Below are positions 40,857 to 50,440 of a stretch of 64,000 nucleotides of DNA, piece by piece. A program made the position numbers and the translations under genes. The DNA comes from Nitrospirota bacterium. Its GTDB lineage: Bacteria; Nitrospirota; Thermodesulfovibrionia; Thermodesulfovibrionales; UBA1546. The stretch spans positions 79,235 through 143,234 of the forward strand of contig WPIF01000008.1 of NCBI GenBank assembly GCA_009773185.1. The letters run 5' to 3'. The notes below the pieces were generated by a model. That model saw only the letters and a list, made by a program, of their open reading frames with translations. It was not told where the DNA came from and did not search any database. Position 1 is the first letter of the stretch, and each line of letters begins with the position of its first letter.

Positions 40857-43298
40857 TTAATTTACTCCTGAAAGTACCTGGGCTTCCTCAGCCTCAACAA
40901 AGACCGGGGTTTCAGCCTCAAGAACAACCTTTATTTTATGGACGCCTTTAAATCTGCCCTTGAGAATCTCTTCGGACAATGGGTCCTCTATCACTTTCTG
41001 CAGCGCTCTTCTCATCGGCCGTGCGCCATAATTAGGCTGATAATATTTCTTCAGTATCCACTCCTTAACTGACTGGTCTAATTCTACCAGAATTCCCTGC
41101 TCTATCAGCTGCCTGTTGGTTTCATTTACCAGCAGGTCTATAATTGAGAAGAGGTGCTCTTTTTCCAGAGGATGGAAAACAACTATTTCATCTACACGGT
41201 TAAGGAATTCAGGGTTGAAGGTCTTCTTGAGTTCAATCAGCACGTTGTCTTTTATGTTCTGATAAACATCTTCTGAGGCGGTCCTCTGGAAACCCATCGG
41301 CGTTGCCTTTTCAATTATCCTTGCTCCGACATTTGAGGTCATAATTATTACTGCGTTTTTAAAATCAACTTTTCTGCCGAAGCTGTCTGTAAGGACTCCC
41401 TCGTCAAGCACCTGAAGCAGTATATTGAATATATCAGGATGTGCCTTCTCAATCTCGTCAAAGAGCACAACAGAGTACGGGCGTTTCCTTATCTTTTCTG
41501 TCAGCTGCCCGCCTTCCTCGTAGCCGACATAACCCGGAGGCGCGCCTGTCAGCTTTGAAACGTTAAATTTTTCCATGTATTCCGACATATCTATCTTCAC
41601 GAGCGCATTTTCATCATTAAACAGGAATCCCGCAAGTGCCTTTGCAAGCTCTGTTTTTCCAACGCCTGTGGGGCCCAGGAAGAAGAATGAGCCAATCGGC
41701 TTTTTCTTGTTTTTTAATCCGGCCCTTGATCTTCTTATGGCCTTTGATATGGCCTTTATCGCTTCTTCCTGCGCAATTATTCTGTTATGGATGACTTCTT
41801 CCATCTTCAGGAGTTTTTCGGTTTCCTTTTCTTCAAGTTTCAGAAGCGGAATGCCTGTCATCTTGGAAACCGTATAGCTAATATCATCTTCTTTAACAAC
41901 AGGGATTTCCTTGTTCAGGTTGTCTTTCCACTGCTTCATGACCTGCTCATACAGTTTCTTGAGTTTTTCTTCCTCGTTTCGTATGGATGCGGCTTTTTCA
42001 ATATCATGCAGTTTTACGTAGAGATTTTTTTCCCGTGAGAGGCGTGATATGTCATGCTCTAATTCCTTTATTTCCAGCGGAGGCGTATAGCGTTTAAGCT
42101 TTACCCTGGCGCCTGTCTCATCAATAACATCAATTGCCTTATCAGGCAGGTGCCTGTCTGCAATATATCTGTCCGATAATTTTGCTGCTGCGCTTATGGC
42201 ATCATCGCTCATCTTTACCCTGTGGTGTGTCTCGTATCTGCTTCTCAATCCCAGAAGGATATCTACTGTTTCCTCTACTGTTGGGGATTCAACCTGGATT
42301 GGCTGGAACCTTCTCTCCAGGGCGCCGTCTTTTTCCACATATTTCCTGTACTCGTCAGGCGTTGTTGCTCCAATGCATTGAATCTCGCCCCGGGACAGGG
42401 CAGGCTTGAGCATGCTTGATGCATCTACGGAGCCTTCTGCCGCTCCTGCGCCTATAAGGGTATGAAGTTCATCAATGAAGAGGATTACGTTGTCGGAATG
42501 AATTATCTCCTTCATCACAATTTTGAGCCTTTCCTCAAACTGCCCCCTGTATTTTGTGCCTGCTATCAGTGCGCCCAGGTCGAGAGATACGATGCGTTTT
42601 CCCATGAGATTTTCCGGCACGTCACCCAGGATAATCTTCTGTGCGAGGCCTTCAACGATTGCTGTTTTGCCTACGCCCGGCTCTCCGATTATCACCGGAT
42701 TATTTTTTATTCTTCTGCCCAGTATCTGGAGCACGCGTTCGATCTCATCCTCTCTGCCGATTACCGGATCGAGCTTGCCTTCCTTTGCCATCAGGGTCAG
42801 GTCTCTGCCGAACTCATCAAGGGCAGGGGTAGAGCTTCTCTCTTTTATTGTGTGCGGCTGGGCCCTCATCGAGAAGTTTATTGCAAGTTGTCTTGCAGCC
42901 AGGAGGTTTGCTCCAAAACTGCGCAGCGTCCTGCCTGCTATGCCTTCGTCTTCCCTCAGGATGCCGAGCAACAGGTGTTCGCTGCCGATGTAACTATGGC
43001 CGATAAGCCTTGCCTCTTCTACGGCAAGCTCAAGGACTTTTTTGGCGCGCGGAGTAAAAGGTATGTCGCCGAATGTAAGCACATTTGTGCCGTAAGGGAG
43101 TTTTCTCTCTATTTCCATGCGCACTTCTTCTATTGAAATGCCCATCTTTTTAATTATTGCAGCGCTGATGCCTTCTTCTTCCCTGAGAAGGGCGAGGAGA
43201 AGATGTTCTGTCCCGAGGTAATCATTCTGCCGTTTTTCGGCTTCTTCTCTTGCGTAGATTATTACTTTTCTGCCGCGTTCTGTAAACTTCTCAAACAT
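40857..43298 (-). CDS. clpC: ATP-dependent Clp protease ATPase ClpC
   Basis: This 813-residue Hsp100 unfoldase has two N-terminal Clp repeats (FTERGRKVIIYAREEAEKR ...), a first AAA+ module with GEPGVGKTAIVEGLA, a UVR-type middle segment, and a second AAA+ module with GPTGVGKTELAKALAG. The middle domain and length match ClpC rather than ClpA or ClpB. It would feed proteins to ClpP, which is not encoded here. Confidence 0.96.
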   Translation of the reverse strand: MFEKFTERGRKVIIYAREEAEKRQNDYLGTEHLLLALLREEEGISAAIIKKMGISIEEVRMEIERKLPYGTNVLTFGDIPFTPRAKKVLELAVEEARLIGHSYIGSEHLLLGILREDEGIAGRTLRSFGANLLAARQLAINFSMRAQPHTIKERSSTPALDEFGRDLTLMAKEGKLDPVIGREDEIERVLQILGRRIKNNPVIIGEPGVGKTAIVEGLAQKIILGDVPENLMGKRIVSLDLGALIAGTKYRGQFEERLKIVMKEIIHSDNVILFIDELHTLIGAGAAEGSVDASSMLKPALSRGEIQCIGATTPDEYRKYVEKDGALERRFQPIQVESPTVEETVDILLGLRSRYETHHRVKMSDDAISAAAKLSDRYIADRHLPDKAIDVIDETGARVKLKRYTPPLEIKELEHDISRLSREKNLYVKLHDIEKAASIRNEEEKLKKLYEQVMKQWKDNLNKEIPVVKEDDISYTVSKMTGIPLLKLEEKETEKLLKMEEVIHNRIIAQEEAIKAISKAIRRSRAGLKNKKKPIGSFFFLGPTGVGKTELAKALAGFLFNDENALVKIDMSEYMEKFNVSKLTGAPPGYVGYEEGGQLTEKIRKRPYSVVLFDEIEKAHPDIFNILLQVLDEGVLTDSFGRKVDFKNAVIIMTSNVGARIIEKATPMGFQRTASEDVYQNIKDNVLIELKKTFNPEFLNRVDEIVVFHPLEKEHLFSIIDLLVNETNRQLIEQGILVELDQSVKEWILKKYYQPNYGARPMRRALQKVIEDPLSEEILKGRFKGVHKIKVVLEAETPVFVEAEEAQVLSGVN

Positions 43299-43430
43299 TT
43301 AAGTCTCCTTAAGAAGTTTCATTCTTCTTAATTAAATGATACTTTTTTTACGGATGAAAGTCAACATCCACGCAAAAATTTTCAATGGACCAAATCTTCT
43401 GTCCCGGGTTTGGTTATAAGTGAAAGCTTT

Positions 43431-44171
43431 CTAGTTCTCTGCCGTATAGTTTATGAGATATTTGGCGGCCACTGCTGCAAGAGAAGAGGCGGCAGGCAAA
43501 CCCTGTTTCAGCGAGCGCAGTGTATCAAAATCAGACTTCCAGACAACATCGCCGGGGGCAATCAGGCAAACGCTGCCGGGTTCATGCTTTATATAGAGCC
43601 TGCCTTCTCTGAAATAATAATGGTCTTCTTTATTCACCTCAGTGATATATGAGCGCATGAATGGAGAAAAATCTCCGGGCCTGAACCAGAGTTTAATTTC
43701 CCGCTCAGCCTCGTCATTTGCAGCAGAGGCATGAATAAGATTATCCATCCGTTCGCCGATGTCATTACCCTCAGCGTCCTTCAGGGGAACAACTGTGCCC
43801 AATGCGCGGATGCATCCTGGTTTTTTTTCCCGGGCAACATGCGGATTCGTAGGCCCGCAGATATCACGCATCTTTTTTACTGCATCCTGGCCCTGATAAA
43901 CAAGCGCTATTACCCTGCGCCTCTCGGGCGCATCAGGGTAATGCAGCAGCCCCATGATGTATTCTATCAGTGAAGGATAAAATACTTTTCCCCGGTGTTC
44001 CGCATAGTGTTCCTCCGCGAGCATCCTGCTTACATGGACTATCTTTGCCCCGGCAAAGCGCAAGCCGGTATGAAATTCTGAAAGCTGGGAAAGCACGTAT
44101 CCTGTCAATGAATTTTTAAGGGCATCAGGTTTGATCAATACAAGTGTCTGCTCTATTTCTTTTTTATGCAT
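43431..44171 (-). CDS. ndk: Nucleoside-diphosphate kinase, long form
   Basis: This 246-residue protein has an NDK domain (EQTLVLIKPDALKNSLTGY, KKMRDICGPTNPHVA) and the active His in MDNLIHASAANDEAEREI. Compared with the usual 140 residues it has inserts and a C-terminal extension of about 85 residues (from FRPGDF) of unknown role. It balances nucleoside triphosphates. mdh lies 24 bases upstream in the same direction. Confidence 0.9.
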   Translation of the reverse strand: MHKKEIEQTLVLIKPDALKNSLTGYVLSQLSEFHTGLRFAGAKIVHVSRMLAEEHYAEHRGKVFYPSLIEYIMGLLHYPDAPERRRVIALVYQGQDAVKKMRDICGPTNPHVAREKKPGCIRALGTVVPLKDAEGNDIGERMDNLIHASAANDEAEREIKLWFRPGDFSPFMRSYITEVNKEDHYYFREGRLYIKHEPGSVCLIAPGDVVWKSDFDTLRSLKQGLPAASSLAAVAAKYLINYTAEN

Positions 44172-44195
44172 ACAAAGGTTCCTTCCTCATAGTTT

Positions 44196-45122
44196 TTATA
44201 TTGAAAGTTTTTTGATGAGTTTTTTTACGGATTTACATGACTCTCTGAGCCGGGCCTTTTCATCTTTTGTGAGTTTTACCTCGACTATTTTTTCAACCCC
44301 GTCTTTGCCGAGGACCACCGGCACGCCCAGATAAATGTCTTTGATTCCGTATTCGCCATTGAGGTATGCAGCGCATGGCAACATGCGCTTTTCATCAAGG
44401 AGTATTGACTTGATCATCTGAAACGCAGCGGCGGACGGGGCATAATAGGCGCTTCCTGATTTTAGCAGGCTTACTATTTCAGCGCCGCCGTTTCTTGTGC
44501 GGTGTATGAGCGCCTCGATAGTTTTTCTTTTCAGCAGCTCGGTGACCGGTATCCCCTTCGCAGTAGTAAACCTCGGCAGCGGAACCATCTGGTCGCCGTG
44601 CCCTCCGAGCACGATTGCCTCTATGTCTTCAGGCGATATATTCAGTTCCCATGCAAGAAATGTCCTTAATCTCGATGAATCAAGTATTCCTCCCATTCCC
44701 ATGACGCGCCTGCATGAAAACTCTGTGGTCTTCCAGGCAAGCTGCGCCATTACATCCATTGGATTTGTTACGACGATTATGATGGCATCGGGCGAGGCCT
44801 TTGCGATTGCACCGGATGCCGCCCTGATAACATCAGCATTTGCATGAAGCAGGTCGTCCCTCGACATATTAGGCTTTCTTGGGAAGCCCGCAGTGATAAG
44901 GACGACATCAGATGCCCCTGTATCAGCATAATTATTGGTCCCTTTTACCGAAGACGGCGAATTCCAGAGCGGACATGCCTCTGCGATATCGAGCGCTTTG
45001 CCCTGCGGCATTCCTTCTGCGATGTCAAAAAGCATAATATCAGCAAAGCCTGCCTGGGCAATCAGCTGCGCTGTCGAAGCGCCTACGTTTCCTGCGCCAA
45101 TTATGGATACTTTTTTCCTCAT
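44196..45122 (-). CDS. mdh: Malate dehydrogenase (LDH-like)
   Basis: This 308-residue NAD-dependent enzyme has a Rossmann start KVSIIGAGNVGAS, the substrate-binding Arg in AGFPRKPNMSRDDL, VVTNPMDVMA and the catalytic His in LGGHGDQMVPL. The Arg at the specificity loop supports malate rather than lactate as substrate. It is part of a central carbon pathway, probably co-transcribed with ndk. Confidence 0.95.
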   Translation of the reverse strand: MRKKVSIIGAGNVGASTAQLIAQAGFADIMLFDIAEGMPQGKALDIAEACPLWNSPSSVKGTNNYADTGASDVVLITAGFPRKPNMSRDDLLHANADVIRAASGAIAKASPDAIIIVVTNPMDVMAQLAWKTTEFSCRRVMGMGGILDSSRLRTFLAWELNISPEDIEAIVLGGHGDQMVPLPRFTTAKGIPVTELLKRKTIEALIHRTRNGGAEIVSLLKSGSAYYAPSAAAFQMIKSILLDEKRMLPCAAYLNGEYGIKDIYLGVPVVLGKDGVEKIVEVKLTKDEKARLRESCKSVKKLIKKLSI

Positions 45123-45302
45123 ATTTTTCTCCGGATGATTAAGCTTTTGCGAATTCTCATTTTACGAGAATACAATAGTAGCCTGAAGCCCCGTTAGAAA
45201 GCATGCCATTGAACCTTGCCTTCTTCCGTTTAACAGGGTAAACTTTTATAGCATGTAAATAAATTGTTGTCAAGAAAAATTGATAAAATAATAGATTTTC
45301 CT

Positions 45303-45332
45303 TTGACATAATATTATGAAATATGGTATTCA
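45303..45332 (+). promoter_or_regulatory. Sigma-70-like promoter
   Basis: TTGACA (45303-45308), 18 bases, TATTCA (45327-45332), about 40 bases before the 45372 gene. The remaining intergenic part toward mdh shows only an ATTCTC/GAGAAT hairpin at about 45155-45173. Confidence 0.5.
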
Positions 45333-45371
45333 TACATACATGAAAAAATCCTATTCTGCCGGGAGAATATA

Positions 45372-47267
45372 ATGAAAAATATTTCTGTCCCCAAAAAAAT
45401 GCTGTTATCCTTTTTGATTATCCTGTGTATATTGGCTGTTTCCGGCGTAGCGTATAGCGGTAATATAATAATTAAGCCGGGCAAATTTGACCATTTTGCC
45501 GTACAGATTCCTGAAAAGAGCAGGGCAGGCGAAGGGGTTATGGTGAGGTTGCAGGCCTATGACGTGCATGACAACCTTATTACAGATTTCGGAGAGGCCG
45601 GCAAGGATTTTAAGGTTTCAGTTTCCGGCTCTGCCCAGGCCCAGCCTTCAACGTTAAAATCCGCCTCCTTCACGGGAGGGACCGCAGGCATAAACATAAC
45701 GGACAAGAAGGCAGAGTCCGTAACCCTGTCTATTTCCGAATTCGGGAGCACAGTGCCTGTTGTGACCAGGGAGATAATAATATCTCCGAATAAGCTTGAC
45801 CATTTTCTTGTCCAGTCACCGCAGTCCGCAGTGGCGGGGAATAATTTTGACGTGAAGGTTATTGCAAGAGACGCATATGATAACCCTGTGGCCGATACCG
45901 AGATAGATGGCAGAAACATAAAGATAACATCATCAGGCGGAACGAATTTTAAGGTTATAAACACACCGGCTGTCTTTAAAAACGGCGCAAGCATAGCTAC
46001 CCTGATAGGAGAAAAAGTAGGCGAGGCCGCTGTTGAGGTTCATGACACAGTAACAGGCAGCAAGGGGGCTAGCCCGGGCATAAAGGTCATGCCAGCAATA
46101 CTCAGCCATTTTAAGGTATATGCCCCGAAGGAAACCGTTGCAGGACAACAATTTGAGGTAACCATAGGTGCGTTTGATGCATTTGATAATACGATAGACA
46201 ACTATGCCTCATACGGCAGCGGTGTAAATATTTCCTCTACAGGACAGGCAAAACTCCTGCCGTCTTTCGCAGGGCCGTCAGAATTCAGAAACGGACAGGC
46301 CATTGTAAATCTGAGATATGAGAAGGCAGAGGAAATAAGCATAGTAGCGACTGAGAATAATAAAAGCCAGCAGGGCAAAAGCCCTTCAATGAAAGTAAGC
46401 CCATCTGCTCCTGATAATTTTACGGTAGCGACACCTGATACCGCGGTTGCAGGGCAAAAGTTCAAGATTAAAATAGAGGCTTATGACAAATTTAATAATA
46501 TAGTCAGAAATTATAATCTTGCAGGCAATGATGTCTATCTGAATGTTACAGGCACAGGCGTATTATCGCCCAAAATAGTCCCTGCGTCAGAATTTGTTGG
46601 TGGCATTGCGACCCTTGACGTTGTGTATGACAGGGCAGAGTCTTTTGCAATCTCTGCTTCGATGGCAACAAAGAGAGAAGAAAAAATTACAGTAAAAGAA
46701 CAGAAGGCAGAACCAGTTGCTCCGGCAGCAAAAGCAGCTGAAAAGCCATCCGTGCCCATGGCAGCTGAAAGGCCAACGGCTGAGAAACATGAAGAAAAGC
46801 CTGTCCGCAAGGCAGCAGAAAAACCCGTGAAGCCTGAAAAGCAGGCACCGGCAAAAGAGGAAAAGGCTGTTGCAAAAAAAGCAGAGATAAAAGAAGCCGT
46901 CAAAGAACCTGCAAAGGAAAAGAAGGCTAAAGAGAAATTTTTTGAGATTAAAAAGGTCTCAATAATAGAGGCAAAGAACAAGGCGATGGTGATAATAAAC
47001 ATGAGGTCACCGAATGGCCCCCTTGATTATAAAGGTGAAATAGACTCTCAAAAAGGCAAAGATTGGATAAAGGTCAGCCTGAAACCGGCGGTAAACAAGG
47101 CAAAGAAGCTGTGGAAGTTCAAGTCGGCATTTGTTAAAGAGGTTCTCATAGAAGAAGACGCAAAAGCAGACGGGCTGATTATAAGGGTTGAAACATTATC
47201 AAAACAGGTTGCGTTTGATGTGAACAAAGTCAAAGACTCGCTTGTCATAAGCATTACGAACCCATAA
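45372..47267 (+). CDS. Secreted protein with four Ig-like repeats and AMIN-like end
   Basis: This 631-residue protein starts after GGGAG and has a signal peptide. Four repeats of about 100 residues follow, each with a line such as KLDHFLVQSPQSAVAGNNFDV or HFKVYAPKETVAGQQFEV and a D-x-x-DN calcium-like turn (bacterial Ig-like type). An Ala/Lys/Glu/Pro-rich linker (about 435-525) leads to a C-terminal AMIN-like beta domain (IIEAKNKAMVIINMRS ...). AMIN domains bind peptidoglycan or septal envelope sites. Envelope function is likely; the exact role is unknown. Confidence 0.8.
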   Translation: MKNISVPKKMLLSFLIILCILAVSGVAYSGNIIIKPGKFDHFAVQIPEKSRAGEGVMVRLQAYDVHDNLITDFGEAGKDFKVSVSGSAQAQPSTLKSASFTGGTAGINITDKKAESVTLSISEFGSTVPVVTREIIISPNKLDHFLVQSPQSAVAGNNFDVKVIARDAYDNPVADTEIDGRNIKITSSGGTNFKVINTPAVFKNGASIATLIGEKVGEAAVEVHDTVTGSKGASPGIKVMPAILSHFKVYAPKETVAGQQFEVTIGAFDAFDNTIDNYASYGSGVNISSTGQAKLLPSFAGPSEFRNGQAIVNLRYEKAEEISIVATENNKSQQGKSPSMKVSPSAPDNFTVATPDTAVAGQKFKIKIEAYDKFNNIVRNYNLAGNDVYLNVTGTGVLSPKIVPASEFVGGIATLDVVYDRAESFAISASMATKREEKITVKEQKAEPVAPAAKAAEKPSVPMAAERPTAEKHEEKPVRKAAEKPVKPEKQAPAKEEKAVAKKAEIKEAVKEPAKEKKAKEKFFEIKKVSIIEAKNKAMVIINMRSPNGPLDYKGEIDSQKGKDWIKVSLKPAVNKAKKLWKFKSAFVKEVLIEEDAKADGLIIRVETLSKQVAFDVNKVKDSLVISITNP

Positions 47268-47286
47268 GGCCGCTAAAGATAAAACC

Positions 47287-48033
47287 TTGCGTATACCATT
47301 TATTGCAGCTAACTGGAAGATGAACAAGACCATTCCCGAAACAAGGGGGTTTTTGAAGGCGCTGATCCCTTCTGTAAAGGATGCAGTTGGAGTGGATATT
47401 GTAATAGCCCCGCCATTTACCTCTCTTTTATCTGCTGCGGAGGAAGCGAAAGGCACAAACGTAAAGATTGCATCTCAGGATGTTTTCTATGAAGAAAAGG
47501 GTGCATTCACAGGAGAAATATCTCCTGGTATGCTTTTGGATTGCGGTTGTTCGCATGTTATTGTCGGGCATTCGGAGCGAAGGCAGTATTTCAATGAGAC
47601 CGACGGGGTAATAAACAAGAAGATTAGGGCTTCGAAGAAGAACGGGCTTGGCGTAATTTTTTGCATAGGCGAATCTTTGGAGCAAAGAGAATCAGGGAAG
47701 ACCTTTGATATACTGAGCAGGGAGATGGAAAACGGGCTTAAAGATATTGATGGAGATAACATTGTTGTAGCATACGAGCCCATATGGGCAATAGGTACGG
47801 GCAGGACAGCTGCTCCTGAACAGGCCCAGGAGGTCCATGCCTATATCAGAAAGAAAATCAGGGTTTTGTATGGAAATAAGGCTGATGAAATCCGTATAAT
47901 ATATGGAGGGAGTGTAACTCCGGAGAATGTAGGCTCTCTCATGGCTTGCGGGGATATAGATGGAGCGCTTGTCGGTGGAGCCAGCCTTAAGGCCGAGAGT
48001 TTTGTTGGGATAGTGAAATTTAAGACGGTCTAG
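47287..48033 (+). CDS. tpiA: Triosephosphate isomerase
   Basis: This 248-residue glycolytic enzyme starts at TTG 47287. The N-terminus FIAANWKMNKT, catalytic His in VGHSERRQYF, catalytic Glu in AYEPIWAIGTG, and the phosphate loop IIYGGSVTPENV and GALVGGASL are all present. secG follows after 18 bases, a common pairing. Confidence 0.97.
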   Translation: MRIPFIAANWKMNKTIPETRGFLKALIPSVKDAVGVDIVIAPPFTSLLSAAEEAKGTNVKIASQDVFYEEKGAFTGEISPGMLLDCGCSHVIVGHSERRQYFNETDGVINKKIRASKKNGLGVIFCIGESLEQRESGKTFDILSREMENGLKDIDGDNIVVAYEPIWAIGTGRTAAPEQAQEVHAYIRKKIRVLYGNKADEIRIIYGGSVTPENVGSLMACGDIDGALVGGASLKAESFVGIVKFKTV

Positions 48034-48051
48034 GACCCATATGGAGGAAAA

Positions 48052-48405
48052 ATGGCAACACTGCTTTTAATAGTTCATGTTTTAGTTTGTCTGTTTTTAA
48101 TCTTTATTGTGCTTATACAGAGCGGAAAGGGCGCAGATCTTGGCGCTGCATTCGGCGGTTCAAGCCAGACCCTTTTTGGCAGCCGCGGGGCAGCCACATT
48201 TTTCAGCAAACTTACCACAATTGCTGCAATTGTATTTATGCTTACATCCCTGTCTCTCGCAGTTGTTTCAGTAAGAACAGGTTCGATAATAAAGAAAACA
48301 GCGCCGGTTAAGGAAAAGGGCGCTCTCCCGCCGGCTCAGGGCGGCGGCGTTCAGCCTTTACAGCAGCAGGCTCCTCAAGCTCCGGCGCAGCCGGCGGCAA
48401 GATAA
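48052..48405 (+). CDS. secG: Protein-export membrane protein SecG
   Basis: This 117-residue translocon subunit has two membrane helices (residues 2-22 and about 52-74) around GKGADLGAAFGGSSQTLFGSRG, the SecG signature, plus a Pro/Gln/Ala-rich cytoplasmic tail. It follows tpiA closely. Confidence 0.95.
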   Translation: MATLLLIVHVLVCLFLIFIVLIQSGKGADLGAAFGGSSQTLFGSRGAATFFSKLTTIAAIVFMLTSLSLAVVSVRTGSIIKKTAPVKEKGALPPAQGGGVQPLQQQAPQAPAQPAAR

Positions 48406-48494
48406 TGAGTGATTGGGTTTTGGCAATAGGCATTCTGGCAGTATGGCTGATTTTACAGCTTGTAGTATTCCCGCGCCTGGGGATACACTCCTGA
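48405..48494 (+). CDS. 29-residue membrane microprotein
   Basis: The ATG shares its A with the secG stop (TAATG). The frame has 29 codons: MSDWVLAIGILAVWLILQLV then VFPRLGIHS, that is, one transmembrane helix and a short polar end. Translational coupling to secG and the helix ending in FPRLG argue for a real small protein, possibly a translocon-associated one. I recall similar short C-terminal PKLG/PRLG helices in related phyla but cannot confirm this. Confidence 0.5.
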   Translation: MSDWVLAIGILAVWLILQLVVFPRLGIHS

Positions 48495-48594
48495 GGCTCA
48501 AGTCCCAAGGAGCCGGGCGCTCCCAGGAAAAAGTGCTAGCCTACAAAAAAGTTTAAGCCTTTACATTTTTGTCGCATTCCCCTAGAATATTCTC

Positions 48595-50127
48595 ATGGGC
48601 CGCAATTATGACAAGACGCTTGAGATCAGCGCGCTTTATGAGATAAGCAAGCTGCTTGGTTCATCCCTTAATCTTAAATCGAATCTGCGCGGGGTAATGA
48701 GGGTATTGTCAGAATACCTCGATATGAAGAGGGGGACAGTAGCTCTCAGGACAGACAATGAAGTCTCCATTATCGCTGCGCATGGAATGTCAGAGGAAGA
48801 GATAAGAAGGGGAAGATACAAGCTCGGCGAAGGCATTATCGGCAGGGTCGCAAAACTCGGCTCTCCTATTGTAATCCCGAATATCGGAGAGGAACCGCTG
48901 TTCCTGAACAAGACGGGCGCGCGAACAACGATAAAAAAGGAGAATATCGCCTTTCTCTGCGTACCCATAAAATTCAAAAATGAAACTCTCGGTGTTTTAA
49001 GCGTTGACAGGCTTTTCGGCTCAAAGACCATATCATTTGAAGAAGACCTGAGGATGCTCAAGATTATAGCCTCATTAATAGCCCAATCCGCCAAGCTGCA
49101 TCAGGAAGTCGAGAAAGAGCGGGAGGCGTTTATCGAGGAGAAAGAGAACCTAAAGCGCCAGCTCAAAGGCAGATACAGGGTAGAAAATATGATAGGTCAG
49201 TCCGAAAGCATGCAGGAGGTCTTTGAGGCAGTCCACAGAGTTGCACCGTCAAAGGCAAACGTGCTTTTGCGGGGCGAAAGCGGCACCGGAAAGGAGCTTA
49301 TTGCAAAGGCGATCCATTACATGAGCCCGGTGTCAAAAGGGCCTTTCATAAAATTCAACTGCGCATCCATTCCCGAAGGGCTTTTGGAGTCAGAGCTGTT
49401 CGGACATGAAAAAGGCTCTTTTACAGGCGCGATGGCTGCCAGAAAAGGAAGGTTTGAGCTTGCAGACAAAGGGACTATTTTCCTTGATGAGATAGGCGAT
49501 CTGCCTTTATCACTGCAACCCAAGATACTGAGGGTCTTGCAGGAAAAAGAGTTCGAGAGGGTAGGCGGTGAAAAGACCATAAAGGTTGATGTAAGGCTCA
49601 TTGCTGCAACGAGCAGAAACCTTGAGGACCTTGTTTCAAAAGGGAAGTTCAGGGAAGACCTTTATTATCGCCTTAATGTCGTCCCTATATTCCTTCCTTC
49701 GTTGAGGGAGAAAAAAGAGGATATTGCGCAGCTTGCGGAATATTTCCTTAAGAAATACAACAAGGAAAATAATAAATCCGTTACGATTAAGGCTGATGTG
49801 CTTGATGTTTTCATGGACTATGAATGGCAGGGAAATGTGAGAGAACTTGAAAACACAATCGAAAGGCTTGTTGTTATGTCAGCGGGCAAAGTTATAACAA
49901 AGGCTGATTTGCCTCTGAATATCAAAGACCAGTCAATCAAATCGAAGTATGGCATTCAGGCAAAAGATGCCCTTACTTCGACTATTGAAGACATTGAAAA
50001 GGCAAGGATTCTTGATGCCCTTACGAACACAAACTGGAATCAGGCAAAGGCGGCAAAGGCGCTGGGAATTACTCCAAGGCAGATAGGGTATAAGATGAAG
50101 AAGTATGAGATAGAGCAAACGGCGTAA
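48595..50127 (+). CDS. NifA-like sigma-54 activator (GAF-AAA+-Fis HTH)
   Basis: This 510-residue enhancer-binding protein has an N-terminal GAF domain (about 15-175), a AAA+ domain with Walker A GESGTGKE (about 226), the sigma-54 contact loop GSFTGAMAARKGRFELADKG, and a C-terminal Fis-type HTH (NWNQAKAAKALGITPRQIGY at about 480). The domain order is that of NifA. Downstream genes are ammonium transporters and PII proteins, and three nearby sigma-54 promoters carry paired palindromes, so it probably controls nitrogen uptake here rather than nitrogenase. GAF may sense 2-oxoglutarate or redox. Confidence 0.92.
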   Translation: MGRNYDKTLEISALYEISKLLGSSLNLKSNLRGVMRVLSEYLDMKRGTVALRTDNEVSIIAAHGMSEEEIRRGRYKLGEGIIGRVAKLGSPIVIPNIGEEPLFLNKTGARTTIKKENIAFLCVPIKFKNETLGVLSVDRLFGSKTISFEEDLRMLKIIASLIAQSAKLHQEVEKEREAFIEEKENLKRQLKGRYRVENMIGQSESMQEVFEAVHRVAPSKANVLLRGESGTGKELIAKAIHYMSPVSKGPFIKFNCASIPEGLLESELFGHEKGSFTGAMAARKGRFELADKGTIFLDEIGDLPLSLQPKILRVLQEKEFERVGGEKTIKVDVRLIAATSRNLEDLVSKGKFREDLYYRLNVVPIFLPSLREKKEDIAQLAEYFLKKYNKENNKSVTIKADVLDVFMDYEWQGNVRELENTIERLVVMSAGKVITKADLPLNIKDQSIKSKYGIQAKDALTSTIEDIEKARILDALTNTNWNQAKAAKALGITPRQIGYKMKKYEIEQTA

Positions 50128-50330
50128 GAAAAATTTCTATTCAAGCAGGAGAATCTTTAAGTTATTAAGCAAGCGGAACCTGCCTTTGCATCTGTTCAAT
50201 TGTTATTTATCAGTTATACAGTGCTTTTTTGTTTTTCTTAATTACCTGTTTTGTTCTATATAAAATATCCTCAATCACCCTTTTTTAAATTATAAACCTC
50301 CCTTCAGCATGACAACTCTCCATCATTTCC

Positions 50331-50361
50331 TACAAATTTGTACTATCAGAACAAAAATGTA
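50331..50361. promoter_or_regulatory. Paired activator sites, promoter 1
   Basis: TACAAATTTGTA (50331-50342, perfect palindrome) and AACAAAAATGTA (50350-50361). The centres are 19 bp apart, about 53 and 72 bp upstream of the -24 GG. Confidence 0.65.
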
Positions 50362-50406
50362 TCATCAACTTACTGCAATTATCATATAGATCAAGCAGTT
50401 AGCGCC

Positions 50407-50422
50407 TGGCATGGTTCTGGCA
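50407..50422 (+). promoter_or_regulatory. Sigma-54 promoter 1
   Basis: TGGCATGGTTCTGGCA has the invariant GG (50408-50409) and GC (50420-50421) ten bases apart. Transcription would start near 50433. Confidence 0.7.
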
Positions 50423-50440
50423 ATTAAATTATGCGAGGTA

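Larger units (their letters stand above)
50128..50440. other. Intergenic control region before orphan HTH gene
   Basis: This 313-bp AT-rich gap contains the two palindromes (50331-50342, 50350-50361) and the sigma-54 promoter (50407-50422). No gene was seen in the first 200 bases. Confidence 0.7.

Noticed and set aside
42462..43136. Long open frame on the plus strand opposite clpC
   Set aside because: It is antisense to a highly conserved gene, has no recognisable motif and follows clpC codon structure.
48494..48594. Structured leader (GGCTC/GAGCC and GGAGC/GCTCC stems) considered as a riboswitch before the sigma-54 activator
   Set aside because: No known aptamer core is recognisable; the short stems could occur by chance.
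50331..50361. Classical NifA upstream sites TGT-N10-ACA
   Set aside because: No such spacing is found at the three sigma-54 promoters; the repeated motif is ACA-N4-TGT based instead.
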